DNA of 41,058 nt from Planctomycetota bacterium (GTDB lineage Bacteria; Planctomycetota; Brocadiia; CAIUPP01). The position numbers and the translations under genes are program-made. Below are positions 22,605 through 32,700 of this stretch, piece after piece. The stretch spans positions 162,456-203,513 of the forward strand of contig JAKJEM010000003.1 of assembly GCA_022705425.1 (NCBI GenBank), in the 5' to 3' direction. Position 1 is the first letter of the stretch, and each line of letters begins with the position of its first letter. The notes under the pieces are model-generated. The model saw only the letters and a list, made by a program, of their open reading frames with translations. It had not been told where the DNA came from and made no database searches.

Positions 22605-23633
22605 GTGGTGACACGCAAGCACGTGGCGCGGGAGGCACAGGTCTCGGAGGCGGCGGTGACCCATGTGCTCAATGGATCGCGCGGCACGATCCGGGTGAGC
22701 GCGGCCACGCGCGAGCGCATCCGCAACGCGGCGCGGCGATTGGGCTACACGCCCCACCCGCACGCCGTGGCGCTGAAACAGGGCCGGACGCGGACAATCG
22801 GCTTCCTGGCGCCGAACCCCACGCAGTACCTCTCGCATCCCTACGGAATGCTGGTCCTGAAGCAACTGCTCGATGTGGCGCGCGAAAAACACTACCGCCT
22901 GCTGATTCACCCCGATCTTTCGGAAGCACTTGACGCGCGGTTGGTGGATGGGTGCCTGGTGCTCGGTTGCCCGGCGGAGTGCGCGGAAGTGGTGGGGGTG
23001 CTGGCGCGTCAGACGCCGGTGCTGACGTTGGGGCGCGAGTTGCGCGAAGTAATTCCCGGGGCCGTGCACGGGGAGTTCGAAGGCGGATCGTGGAACGCCA
23101 TCTGGGAGTCTGCCGCGCGCTATCTCTGCGGACTGGGGCACCGGCACATTGCGCTGGTGGAGGCGACGGAGGAATCGCACCCCCGCAACGCCTTCGCGGC
23201 CTTCCGGGCCGAGGTGGCGCGGCTGGAGGTTCCGGCGACGCTGGAGTTCTTCGTCAATGGTTGGCGCCTGAGGCGCTATCCCACGGTGGAGGCGCTCTGC
23301 CGGCTGCGACCGCTGCCGACGGCGGCGTGCGTCTTCGACGACGACTACGCGCGCGCGTTGATCGCCCGCCTGGCCGTGGACGGGCGGCGCGTTCCGGCCG
23401 ACGTGTCCATCTTCAGTTGTCAGACGCTGGCCGACGCGGACGACACGCGTCCGCGGCTGACGGGGGTGGACCGCAACGCGGCGGCGGCCCACGGGGAGAT
23501 GCTGAGGCGTTTCATCGCGATGATCGAGAGCGGCGAGCGGGCCTCGGAGATCCGGGTGCGCCTGGAGGAGCCGCGGTTTATCGTGCGCGAGTCGTGCGCC
23601 CCTCCGCGTGGAGCGGTCGGGGCGGCCGGGTAG
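22605..23633 (+). CDS. LacI-family transcriptional regulator
   Basis: A 342-343-residue repressor-type protein. The helix-turn-helix and hinge read VTRKHVAREAQVSEAAVTHV, then RIRNAARRLGYTPHPHA. The periplasmic-binding-like effector domain begins at RTIGFLAPNPTQY and continues with LCGLGHRHIALVEATEE and VSIFSCQTLADAD. The start is placed at the tandem GTG (22605/22608), since GAGGG precedes it and LacI proteins normally begin a few residues before this point; a GTG at 22578 would add nine Arg-rich residues. It is the first gene of the polysaccharide locus and likely controls it in response to a sugar. Its operator could not be identified. Confidence 0.93.
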   Translation: MVTRKHVAREAQVSEAAVTHVLNGSRGTIRVSAATRERIRNAARRLGYTPHPHAVALKQGRTRTIGFLAPNPTQYLSHPYGMLVLKQLLDVAREKHYRLLIHPDLSEALDARLVDGCLVLGCPAECAEVVGVLARQTPVLTLGRELREVIPGAVHGEFEGGSWNAIWESAARYLCGLGHRHIALVEATEESHPRNAFAAFRAEVARLEVPATLEFFVNGWRLRRYPTVEALCRLRPLPTAACVFDDDYARALIARLAVDGRRVPADVSIFSCQTLADADDTRPRLTGVDRNAAAAHGEMLRRFIAMIESGERASEIRVRLEEPRFIVRESCAPPRGAVGAAG

Positions 23634-23675
23634 GCGGTGGGAACGGCGCGCGGCCTTCGCGCGTCGGCGGACCGG

Positions 23676-23690
23676 GGCCGCACAGCGGCC
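23676..23690 (+). promoter_or_regulatory. Hairpin just before the prepilin-like gene
   Basis: GGCCGC-ACA-GCGGCC is a perfect 6-bp stem directly upstream of the ribosome site AAGGAGG. It could protect the downstream message or tune expression relative to lacI; no T-tract makes it a terminator. Confidence 0.35.
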
Positions 23691-23711
23691 AAGTGAGGAA
23701 GGAGGCGCGCT

Positions 23712-25067
23712 ATGAGGATGACGATGCGGCGATGGGCGGCGCGGCTGGGCCGCGCCTTTACGCTGATCGAACTGCTGGTGGTGATCGCGATCATTGCGAT
23801 TCTGGCGGCGATGCTATTGCCGGCACTGGCGGCGGCGCGCGAGAAGGCGCGTCGCAGCGCCTGCTCGAACAACCTCAACCAGATGGCCAAGGCGCTGGTC
23901 AGCTATACCAGCGACTATAACGGCTACTACCCGAACAAGCCTGCGTACGGCGTCTCCAGCACTCACAAGAACTACACCTCCGGCGCGCCGGGCTCCTACG
24001 TCAACTACCGCGACCGCGGACGATATGAGGACCCCCTCACCGGCGACGTCGTCGAGAGCAACGCCGTTGCGGAAACCTTCTATCACGGCAGCATCAACTA
24101 TCAGGTCTATTCTGGCCCCCGCCACGATATGGCCATCGCCTTCGGCCAGAACACCAACACCGCCCACGCCGCGACCAGCGGCTACCGGGGAACCGACTAC
24201 CTCCAGGCCGCTCCCTGGGGGCTCGGCTATCTCGCCGCCGAAGGCTATGTGGACGACCTCAAGACCTACTACTGCCCCTCCTGGGACATCCCCGCCAACC
24301 GCATGAGCCTCTCCTCCGGTCTCTACGACTGCTACTACAATGTCGGCATGCCCATGGGCAGCGTCAACGTCCTCAACGCCGTCAAGGCCCTCGGCGGCTT
24401 TACCTCCAAGTACCTCCTTCGCGGGAACTACCGCGTCGCCATGGACACCCGCTCGGTCGGCGCCGCTTATCTTGGCGGGCGTACCTTCCTCACCTCCGGC
24501 ATGGATTCCTCCTACGGCTACCGCAACTTCGACGTGAGCAGTCCCAGCGGATGGGATGATGCCAAGCCCGGCACCGAACTCCCTGTTCACTGGACACGCC
24601 CCTTCATCAAGACCACCGTCGGCTGTCCTTCCTTCAAGACCGACAAGCACCTTGGCGGGCGCGCGCTCGTGGCCGACTCCTTCTTCCGTTCCTGCAAGGA
24701 CAACGGCAGAGTCGGCGCAAGCCTGCCGGCGGGCTCCCCCTTGCGGCCCGGCTTCGCGATGTATCACCATGGCGACGGCTACAACGTCCTGTACGGCGAC
24801 GGCAGTTCGCGCTGGTACGGCGACACCGAAGGCGTGATCGCCTGGTTCCTGCAGGCGCCCGCGACCAACGGCGCGGCTCTTCCCCAAACGGCCGGTTACG
24901 AGCCCTTCAACAACAGCGGTGCGAGCTTCGGCACCCCCGCGCAGACGACCATGGACGCCAGCCACTTGAACAAGAACGGGTCCACCTCCGCCAGTGGGCG
25001 TCAGACCATCTACCACCTGTTCGATACCCTTGCCGACATTGACATCAACACGACCCCTCTGCCCTAG
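23712..25067 (+). CDS. Prepilin-like protein with C-terminal H-X9-DG motif
   Basis: A 451-residue secreted pseudopilin-like protein. The type IV N-terminus is [20 protein letters not shown], with Glu at +5 of the mature chain and Ala in place of the usual Gly before the cut (A15/F16). [19 protein letters not shown] follows as in DUF1559-type proteins. The C-terminal H-X9-DG motif is complete: H353, then DG at 363-364. The middle is a Tyr/Gly/Asn-rich beta region. Hundreds of such proteins occur in some PVC genomes and are probably assembled by a type II/IV machinery. AAGGAGG precedes the ATG. It is second in the locus after lacI and closed by a terminator, so it may be expressed apart from the enzymes downstream. 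Confidence 0.9.
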   Translation: MRMTMRRWAARLGRAFTLIELLVVIAIIAILAAMLLPALAAAREKARRSACSNNLNQMAKALVSYTSDYNGYYPNKPAYGVSSTHKNYTSGAPGSYVNYRDRGRYEDPLTGDVVESNAVAETFYHGSINYQVYSGPRHDMAIAFGQNTNTAHAATSGYRGTDYLQAAPWGLGYLAAEGYVDDLKTYYCPSWDIPANRMSLSSGLYDCYYNVGMPMGSVNVLNAVKALGGFTSKYLLRGNYRVAMDTRSVGAAYLGGRTFLTSGMDSSYGYRNFDVSSPSGWDDAKPGTELPVHWTRPFIKTTVGCPSFKTDKHLGGRALVADSFFRSCKDNGRVGASLPAGSPLRPGFAMYHHGDGYNVLYGDGSSRWYGDTEGVIAWFLQAPATNGAALPQTAGYEPFNNSGASFGTPAQTTMDASHLNKNGSTSASGRQTIYHLFDTLADIDINTTPLP

Positions 25068-25088
25068 TCCGCCGTCCGTCTGCTGAAG

Positions 25089-25128
25089 CGGGGGCGCCTC
25101 GTCATCGAGGCGCGCCCCTCTTCGTCTT
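25089..25128 (+). terminator. GC-rich hairpin terminator after the prepilin-like gene
   Basis: GCGCCTCG (25094-25101) pairs with CGAGGCGC (25106-25113) around TCAT, with extra G/C pairs at the base. A pyrimidine-rich CTCTTCGTCTTC follows. The rest of the 202-base gap to 25269 shows no gene. Confidence 0.6.
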
Positions 25129-25269
25129 CAGGCGTCGTCCAATCCGGAAGTCCGGGCCGATGTCTTGAAGCGGCTCTGCGCCAGTCGGAAGACGGCGCCC
25201 GGCGTCGTCGTTGCGGGCGTCACTTCCTCGGCGGCGCGCGGGGAGTCTGTCCTTGGAGGAGTTTCTGCG

Positions 25270-28200
25270 ATGCATCGTTTCGTGCTGCAGACATGTGTGC
25301 TTCTTGTCGTGGGCGTTGTCGGGTGGGCATGGTCGTGCGTGTCGGTCTCCGCCCAGACGCCGCCCGCGGCCAGCGTCGTCACGAACGGCGACGCCGAGAC
25401 CCTGGACGCGCGCGGCGCCCCGGAGGGGTGGTCGCTCTATCTGCGCAAGGGTAAGGCCGTGTTCGGTTCGGAGACGGACGAGCGAACTCCGGGCCGCAAG
25501 GTGGCGCGCCTCGAACTCCTCGATGCAGAGGCGAACTTCACCCTTCAGATCGGTCGGGCCGCCATCCCTCGGCAGGCGGAGGAGTCCACGTGGCTCTTCA
25601 CGGCGGAGGCCCGGAGCGAAACGGCCCCCGGCGCGCGCGTGGCGGCGTACTTCTGCCTCGGCCCGGCGGACGCGCTCAAGGTCGTCAGCCTTCCCCACAA
25701 CGCCGGCTGGCAGAAGCTGCGGGCGGCCGTAACCGTTCCGGCGGGGCAGGAGTTCGGTCGGCTGGATTTCAACGGCGGGGGCGGTCCGGCGGTGATCCGG
25801 ATTGACGCCGTGCGCCTCGTGCGACTGCCTCCGGAGGAGGCACAGGCGGAGAACGCGGCTCGACGTCGTCAGGAGCAGCAGCCGGAGACGGCGCTCACGC
25901 TCAACGCCGGCGAGCCGGTCCTTGTCCGGAAGATTCTGCCGCTGGACTGCCGCCTGGTGCGCGGCTTCGCCCATGCGCCGGTGGACGGCAGAACGGACAC
26001 CCGCCACGCCAAGGGCGGCCTCGGCGAGTGGAGCGGCCTCGGCGGACTGCCGGCGGTCAACTACCGGCTCTTCAATGGAAACAACGGGCTTCACATTCTG
26101 TTGCCGGAGGGGGGATTCGACGCATTGCAGCTTCGCGGAAGCTGGCGCGGCAAGGTCTATGCCGACTACGAGGGACTTCTACCGCCGGAGGACGGGCGCG
26201 CGACGCTGTGCGAGGTCGAGCCGCGGGCGGAGACCTTCCGGACGTCCTTTGACCCGCCGGTGCGCGCGCGGCGGCTGTCCTTCTTCTATGCCGACACGCA
26301 GGAGAACCGGGCGTTGGCCGACGTCGCCTTCTTTCAGGTGCGGCGGGGCGCTTCCTTCCAGGGCGGGGGCGCAAGCGCGGCGCTGGAGATCGGCGACGAC
26401 GCCCCCGCCGACGAGGCGTTGCTCGGGGCGATCCGGACGCGCTTCGGGCCGGGGGCGCGGACCTTTCGGCTGCGCGAGGGGCCGGGGCGCGGCGTGACGC
26501 TGCGCGAGAAGGAGTCCCTTCATCTGATCACCCCGCTGCAGGACCCGGCCTGGGGCGTGGCGGCGGTGAGTGTGGAACTGGACGTCGCCCGTGTCGAGCT
26601 CGACGGCGCGTTGACGGTGTCCGTTCAGGATGTCCTGGACCCCCGGCGCGAGGCGATGGGGGCGGACTTCGCCCTGCGGACGCCGGGACGTTACACGATC
26701 ACCCTCGATGTTCCGGACCAGGCCTTTCTGCCCCCGCGCGAGCAGTGGGGGCACGCGCCGCGCCTGGAGGACCCGCTCGCGCCGCCTCCGGCGGTGTGGC
26801 TCTCCCTGGCAGCAGGGGCCGGCCTGGAACTGAAGGGCGTCAAGGTGACGCTGCACCGGATCCCGCGCGCGGACGCCCTGGTCGAGGCTGGGACCTGGCG
26901 CAAGTTCCTGGTGCGCGGGCTCTTCTCGACGATGAGCGAGCCGCGGCCCTGGATGCATCTGGTGGACCAGAAGCCCGTCCGCGAGCAGATCGCCGCCGAC
27001 GTGAACATCAAACCCTACGTGACGTCGCTGGTCGAAGTGCTGGAAAACGTCGAGCTCGCGCGCCTGCTGCTGCCGGCGGACGACGTTGCGCGGCAGTACC
27101 AGGAGTGGGTCTATCAGAACATGGAGCGACGCAAGCCTCGGCCGCCTCCGCGTCTGCCCGATGTCCCCGGCGCTCCGGGCTGGGCCGTGGCCGTGCGCGA
27201 GACCTGGCGCAGTCTCGAGGCCTCGGCGGCGTGGTGGCTGGCGAACCGCCTGGTTCCGAACGGGGAGTTCGGCGGGGGGGTGAACGACGACACCGACCTC
27301 TTCCAGGTGTGGCAATGCCTGCCGATGATCGAGAGCGCGCCGCTCGGCGACGCCCTGAAGGACGCGGCGGCGCGCCTGTCGGAACTGGCGGTGACGCACA
27401 AGCTGGAGGAGGGAATCAACCGGCAGACGATGGACGCGCTGCACGCCTACGAGGAGGGTGTGAACCACCTCGCCCTCTGCGCGTGGTGGTTCTACGGCGA
27501 CCCCGTCCACTTCGGGCGGGCCATGGATAGCGCCCGGTCGGCCATGAAGCTGATGGTGGACCTGCCCGACGGGCGCGTGCATTTCGGCGGTGATCACGTC
27601 GGCATTGAACAGGCGCGCAAGGGGTTCGAGAAGCTCGGCGCCTCCCCCGGCGGCGGCAACTGGGCCCCGGCGCGCCTGTTCCTGCATCCGATGTACGTCG
27701 TGGCCTGGTACAACCGGAGCCCGGCGGTCATCGAGCGTTTCTCGCGTTGGGGGACGACCTGGGCGAACTACCAGAAGCCGGGCGAGTTCGTCGGCAAGGT
27801 GGACATCGCCACCGGCAAGCCCATCCTGTCGGCCAAGCCGACTGCGACGGGCACGGCCGTCGGGCCGGTGGATGAATGGCTGGCGCTCTACCAGGTGACC
27901 GGCGACGCGAAATGGCTGACGCCCTTCAAGCAGCTCCTCGACTCGGGCGGATACACCGGGACGACGACGGCCTACGGGCGTTGCGCGCATGCGCTGGTGG
28001 AGTGGGGCGACCCCTACCAGGAGATCGTGCGCCGCCGGTTCAGCGGGTCGGGCAGCGGCTACGCGGGGTTCTTCCTGACGAAGGACCGCGGGATGCTGGA
28101 CTCCTGGCTGAACAACTCGGCCTCCTGGTTCGGGCGCTTCCGGTACATGAATGCGGAGGCGGAGCAGAAGACCGACCGCGTCCTGACGATGAACGCGTCG

Positions 28201-28896
28201 GCGCCGATCTCCTGCTACCTCGGCGACGCGCCGAACCGGAACCGTTTTCTCAACTTCATCGCCGTCAGCTACGAAGGGCTGCGCGGCGAGGACTTCGCGG
28301 CGCTGGTATGGGACGCAGGGCCGGCGGCGTTGCGCGTGGCGATTCACAACTTCACGGACAGGCCGCTGGCGGGCCGGATGCGCGTGTGGCGGCTGGACCA
28401 CGGGCGGTACAAGGTGGCCGTGGGGCCGGACGCGGACGACGACGCGCAGATTGACGAGGGCGCGGCGGAAGTGACGATGGCGGAATTGGGACGATACTCG
28501 GCGATCCCCCTGGCGTTGCCGCCGCGCCGGACGACGGTGGTGCAGGCCGAGCAGGTCGAGCGGCTTGACGACCTCCTGGCGCGCGCGGACCTGGCGCTGT
28601 CGCCGCTGGATTCCGGCTGGCGGCCCGACGGCGCCTTCGAGGCGCGGGTGCACAACATCGGTTCCTCGCCGGCGCGGGAGGCGCGCGTGGCCCTGCTGCG
28701 CGACGGCCGCCCCGTGGAGGAGGTCATTCTGCCGGAGATCGAGGCGCCGCTGGACCTTCACCCGCGCCGGGTCTCCGTGCGCTTCAAGGACGCCCGGCCC
28801 GGCGACGTCGTCGTGGCCGATCCGGCGGGACTCATCCCGGAGATCGCCGAACACAACAATCGTCTTGCCGTGCCCGCAAAGCCGACGAAGCCATAG
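25270..28896 (+). CDS. Large secreted protein: CBM-like N-terminus, helical middle, CARDB-like C-terminus
   Basis: A 1208-residue protein that I cannot assign to one family. The ATG at 25270 has GGAGGA nine bases before it and opens onto a signal peptide (LQTCVLLVVGVVGWAW, then a cut near SAQ). Residues about 30-180 form a carbohydrate-binding-like beta domain (STWLFTAEARSE, PHNAGWQKLRAAVT) that recurs in the GH20-like protein downstream. A discoidin-like part follows (FNGNNGLHILLPEGG). Residues about 630-950 are helix-rich with AAWWLANRLVPNGEFGGG and NHLALCAWWFYGD, like alpha-toroid polysaccharide lyases or GH-type barrels. The end (about 1100-1208) resembles CARDB (ARVHNIGSSPAREARVALL). A polysaccharide lyase or glycosidase is likely but unproven. 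Confidence 0.8.
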   Translation: MHRFVLQTCVLLVVGVVGWAWSCVSVSAQTPPAASVVTNGDAETLDARGAPEGWSLYLRKGKAVFGSETDERTPGRKVARLELLDAEANFTLQIGRAAIPRQAEESTWLFTAEARSETAPGARVAAYFCLGPADALKVVSLPHNAGWQKLRAAVTVPAGQEFGRLDFNGGGGPAVIRIDAVRLVRLPPEEAQAENAARRRQEQQPETALTLNAGEPVLVRKILPLDCRLVRGFAHAPVDGRTDTRHAKGGLGEWSGLGGLPAVNYRLFNGNNGLHILLPEGGFDALQLRGSWRGKVYADYEGLLPPEDGRATLCEVEPRAETFRTSFDPPVRARRLSFFYADTQENRALADVAFFQVRRGASFQGGGASAALEIGDDAPADEALLGAIRTRFGPGARTFRLREGPGRGVTLREKESLHLITPLQDPAWGVAAVSVELDVARVELDGALTVSVQDVLDPRREAMGADFALRTPGRYTITLDVPDQAFLPPREQWGHAPRLEDPLAPPPAVWLSLAAGAGLELKGVKVTLHRIPRADALVEAGTWRKFLVRGLFSTMSEPRPWMHLVDQKPVREQIAADVNIKPYVTSLVEVLENVELARLLLPADDVARQYQEWVYQNMERRKPRPPPRLPDVPGAPGWAVAVRETWRSLEASAAWWLANRLVPNGEFGGGVNDDTDLFQVWQCLPMIESAPLGDALKDAAARLSELAVTHKLEEGINRQTMDALHAYEEGVNHLALCAWWFYGDPVHFGRAMDSARSAMKLMVDLPDGRVHFGGDHVGIEQARKGFEKLGASPGGGNWAPARLFLHPMYVVAWYNRSPAVIERFSRWGTTWANYQKPGEFVGKVDIATGKPILSAKPTATGTAVGPVDEWLALYQVTGDAKWLTPFKQLLDSGGYTGTTTAYGRCAHALVEWGDPYQEIVRRRFSGSGSGYAGFFLTKDRGMLDSWLNNSASWFGRFRYMNAEAEQKTDRVLTMNASAPISCYLGDAPNRNRFLNFIAVSYEGLRGEDFAALVWDAGPAALRVAIHNFTDRPLAGRMRVWRLDHGRYKVAVGPDADDDAQIDEGAAEVTMAELGRYSAIPLALPPRRTTVVQAEQVERLDDLLARADLALSPLDSGWRPDGAFEARVHNIGSSPAREARVALLRDGRPVEEVILPEIEAPLDLHPRRVSVRFKDARPGDVVVADPAGLIPEIAEHNNRLAVPAKPTKP

Positions 28897-28947
28897 TCCC
28901 CGCGTCGCGGTCCCGGCGGCGTTCACACTTCCGGAAGGAGAGAAACC

Positions 28948-29760
28948 GTGCATCGCATACTGCCTCTTGTCCTGGGCGTTGGGGTGTGGTGCGCTGCGGC
29001 GCTGGCACTGGACGTCAAGCCCTCCGATTTCGGCGGCGCCCGCCCGGAGGGCCCCTGCGAGATCGTCGTTCCGCGCGTGGACACGCCGCCGGCGATAGAC
29101 GGCGACCTCGGCGACGCCGTCTGGGCGCAGGCGGCGGCGGCGAAGCCCTTCTGGCGCGCGGGGGCGAACGTCCTGGCCGAGGAGCAGACGATCGCCTGGC
29201 TGTGTTTCGATCGCGACAACCTGTACGTGGCCTGGGCCTGCCTGGATGCCAAACTGGTGGGGGAGCCGGTGGCGCGCGACGACAAGGCCATCTGGCGGCA
29301 CGACTGCGTCGAGGTGTTCCTCAGCCCCGAGCGCGACGCGAAGACCGAGCGGCAGTTTATGCTCAGCGTCGAGGGGGCCGTTTACGACCGCCGTCCCGGC
29401 GCGGAGTACGGTCCCGGCGGGGCGGACTGGAACCCGAAGTGGGAGGGCAAGGTGAAGCGCCAGCCCTGGGGCTACACCGCGGAGATGCGCCTGCCCTTTG
29501 CCGAACTGCTCGATGCGCGGAAGTACCCGGTGGGGCGAGGATCGGTTTGGACGATGAAGCTGACGCGCCAGGACCGCGGCGACCATTCCGGCACGCGGAC
29601 CTCCTCCTGGACGCCGATCGGCCCCAACACGGGCGACCTGCGCGCGGTGGGGCGGTTGATCTTCGAGGACCGCAATCTGCTGGCCAACGGCGGTGGGATG
29701 GACGGTGACGTCCACGAAGGTCACCGCCACGGTGCGCTCGACGGCGGAGGAACGCACTGA
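28948..29760 (+). CDS. Exported CBM9-like domain; probable 5' part of a frameshifted GH20 gene
   Basis: The frame gives 270 residues. It starts at a GTG with GAAGGAGA upstream, and has a signal peptide (LPLVLGVGVWCAAALAL). A CBM9/DOMON-like domain follows: PAIDGDLGDAVWAQA, LCFDRDNLYVAWACLDAKL, DCVEVFLSPERDAKT, and a final RLIFEDRNLLANGG. Such domains bind glycans or sit in front of glycosidases. After NLLANGG the frame reads a short meaningless tail (DVHEGHRHGALDGGGTH) to the stop at 29760. Another frame from 29693 carries on as GWTVTSTKV, exactly where a domain homologous to the start of the 25270 protein should begin. I infer one gene, 28948-33445, with a frameshift near 29690-29700. Confidence 0.82.
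   Translation: MHRILPLVLGVGVWCAAALALDVKPSDFGGARPEGPCEIVVPRVDTPPAIDGDLGDAVWAQAAAAKPFWRAGANVLAEEQTIAWLCFDRDNLYVAWACLDAKLVGEPVARDDKAIWRHDCVEVFLSPERDAKTERQFMLSVEGAVYDRRPGAEYGPGGADWNPKWEGKVKRQPWGYTAEMRLPFAELLDARKYPVGRGSVWTMKLTRQDRGDHSGTRTSSWTPIGPNTGDLRAVGRLIFEDRNLLANGGGMDGDVHEGHRHGALDGGGTH
29690..29701 (+). other. Apparent frameshift site between the CBM9-like part and the GH20-like part
   Basis: At GGCGGTGGGATGG the upstream frame loses homology and the +1 frame gains it. Removing one G of the GGG run would join NLLANGG to WTVTSTKV without a stop. The cause could be a true mutation, a sequencing error in a G run, or programmed frameshifting. Confidence 0.65.
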
Positions 29761-32700
29761 AGGCGCGCGCGGGGCAAAGATCGAGGTCGGAAACCGCCAG
29801 GGCGAAGGGGCGGTCGCGCGCGTGTGGCCGGGGGCCGACTCCCTGCCCTCGGCGCCGGTCGAGACGACCTGGCTCTTCACCGCCGACGTCAAGGCCGTTT
29901 CGCCGGACGGGTCGCTCGTTGCCTACTTCGTCGTCTTCCATGAGGGGCGGACGGAACAGGTCAACTTCAAGCACAACGCCGGGTGGCAATCCGTCCGCGC
30001 CGTCGTGACAACGTCCGCCGGCGCGCGTCCGGCAGCGCCCTGCATCCAGACCACAGCGCAGGCCAGGCCGGGCGGGGGCGGCGGGGGCGTGATCTACGTG
30101 GACCGGGCGCGCATCGAGATCGTGGACGCGCAAGCGCTCGGCATCGAGCCGGACAGCTTCTGCCTGACGGGCAACGCCACGAACGCCTGGCGCACCCGCA
30201 ACCGGCGCGTGCCCGGCACGTACACCTACTTCGAGGCGATGACGACCGACCCCTCCTTTCCGCCCTACTATGCCCCCGGCGACGGGCCGCCCCAGGACTA
30301 CGGCCTGTACCGCGGTGAGATCCCCTTCGACAAGGGCCGGCTGACCGACGGGCTGACCTCGACCACCGTCGCCTGGCCCTCCTTCTGGACGGGCCATCAG
30401 GGGCACGACATCCTCTTCGACCTGAAGTCGGAGTACGAAATCACGCGCGTGGTCATCAAGACGAGCTGGCCGGGGCTGCGGATGAACCACGTCTTCCTCA
30501 AGTCCCCCGGCGAACCGGTCTTCACCCTGGTGGCCTCGAAGCCCGACCGCGTGGCCTTCAAGGGCACGGGCGGCCCGATGCCGGGGTCGGAGACAATCGA
30601 GCGCGTGGATGAGCGCTGTTTCGAGGGCATCCGTCAGGCGGCGCGGTGGGTGAGGGTTCAGAGCGAGTGCCGCTCGCCCGGTCAGTATGCGGAGATCGAA
30701 ATCTGGGGGAAGGAACTGCCGAAGGACGGCCCGCGACCGAAGCGCACGCCCTGGCTCCAGGCCGGCGGCGCAACGCCCTTCCCCGACCCCGTCGGCGAGC
30801 CGGAGCCGACGTGGGAGGTCCCGCCGGTCTTTCCGCTGCCCCGGGAGATGAAGGCGCAAGGCGCGGCGACGCCCCTGGTCGGGGGGTTGACGATCGGCTT
30901 CGAGCCTGCCGCCAGCGCGCGGGCGCGCACCACGGCGGAGGTCCTGCGCGACGAACTCAAGCTGTGCTTCGGGCTCGAGTCGGTCGTGACGCCGGCCGCC
31001 GCCGAGCGGAAGGAGGCCGTCCTGATCGGCGAGGCCGCCGAGTCCCCCCTGACGTCGGCGGCGCTCGCGGCGCAGGGGCTGACCGTCACGCCCGCCTCGC
31101 CGGGGCCGGAAGGGTACGTCCTCTGCGCCCGCGACGGGCGTATCGTCATCGGCGGCAGCGACGCGCGCGGGGCCTTCTACGGCATCCAGACGCTGCTGAC
31201 CCTTGCCCGCAGGACGCGCGCCGGGACGTGGGAAGTCCCCGGCGTCGTCATCCGCGACTGGCCGACGATGAAGTATCGCATCATCGAGGGCCGCGCCATT
31301 CCCTCGCAGAGCCTCGTCCGCGCCCTGGCGCGCTTCCGCGTGAACTACTACACTCCGAAGTACCAGTTCATCCACCAGAGCGTCGAGCATGACAAGTTCG
31401 CGGAACGCTACTTCGTCAGCTTCATCCCCTTCCTCGACTTCAACGGCATCGTTATAGGCACGGACCCCTCCCTGGCCGAGCGTCCGGCGGATGAGCGGTG
31501 GCAGGACCTGCCCAACGACGCGCGGCGCAATGCGAACCCGGGCCATCCGCGCACCTGGGAAATCTACTTTGCCGCACTGGACAAGTACCTCCCCAAGTTC
31601 CACGGCGACATCCTGTACATCGGCATGGATGAAACCTACCAGCACAACCACGGCTCGCGCTGGAACGTTTCGCCGGAAAGCCGGGCACTTGACATGTCCG
31701 CCGGACAGCTCCTGGCCTACACGATCAAGAAGATTGACGCCAAGGCCAAGCAATATGGCAAACGCGTCTTCATGCACGACACGCCCTTCTGTCGCGACCA
31801 CACCCTCAGCTACAAGGGCGACCCTGACCCCAGTTGGCGCAAGGCGATTCCCCTCCTGCCGAAGGACGTGATGTTCAACGTGTGGCACTGGAACAGGAAA
31901 TGGGTCCTCGAACCGCTGGGGAAGCAGGGCGGCTTCGACCTGGTGTACCTGTGTACGGGCGACCGGGACTGGCGCGCCCCGGCAAAGGTGGACCCGGACC
32001 AGGACGTCGTGCCCTTCGAGTTCCCCGGCTATTTCGCGGGGATCAACAACTACATGGCGGAAGGCAGCTTCACCGCCAGCAAGCTGCTCGAGACGGCCTG
32101 GGTGGCGTGGAACGCCGGCGCGCCGCGCCCCAAGGACCCGGCGATCAACGCGGCCGTGGCGCACTACACGGCCCTCTGGAATCAACTCCACCTGGGCGAT
32201 CCCATTCCCGCCAGCCTGGCCGCCGGGGCGGGGGACTTCATCCCTGTGGACCTTTCCGCTGCGGCGAACCTCAGCCGCACCGACGAAATCGCCTATGACG
32301 GAAAGGGCTGGGTGGACATGGGGCCGAACATGGACCTCCGCGCGCTGAAGCCCGGCGTGATTTCGATGGCGGGCGTTCCCTTCACGATCATTGACGAGGC
32401 GAAGAACGGCGGCAAGAGCGTCGTGGCCGTCCAGAACCGCCTGTACGCCGACAGGACCCTCCCGGAGGCGGTGGAGATTGACGTCAAGGAACTCAAGGCC
32501 TCAAGCCTGGTCTTCCTGCACTGTCTCGACAACGCGCCCGGCTCCAACTATCTGCGTCGGAAGGAACTGGCCGGCTACTACTTCCTCGTCTTCGAGGACG
32601 GGACCTACGCCCGGCGGGAGATCAAGTACGCCATCAACACCGGCAACTGGGACGGGCTGAGGCTGCCGTGGGAATACGGTCCGGCGGGCGACACGATGCC

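Noticed and set aside
25102-25382. Possible small minus-strand gene after the prepilin terminator
   Set aside because: It overlaps the signal-peptide end of the 1208-aa gene, lacks a ribosome site and has no recognisable sequence.
26179-29892. Minus-strand open frame of about 1240 codons, and a further one at 29363-32191
   Set aside because: Same antisense effect; no ribosome site, no recognisable domain, and it spans two real plus-strand genes.
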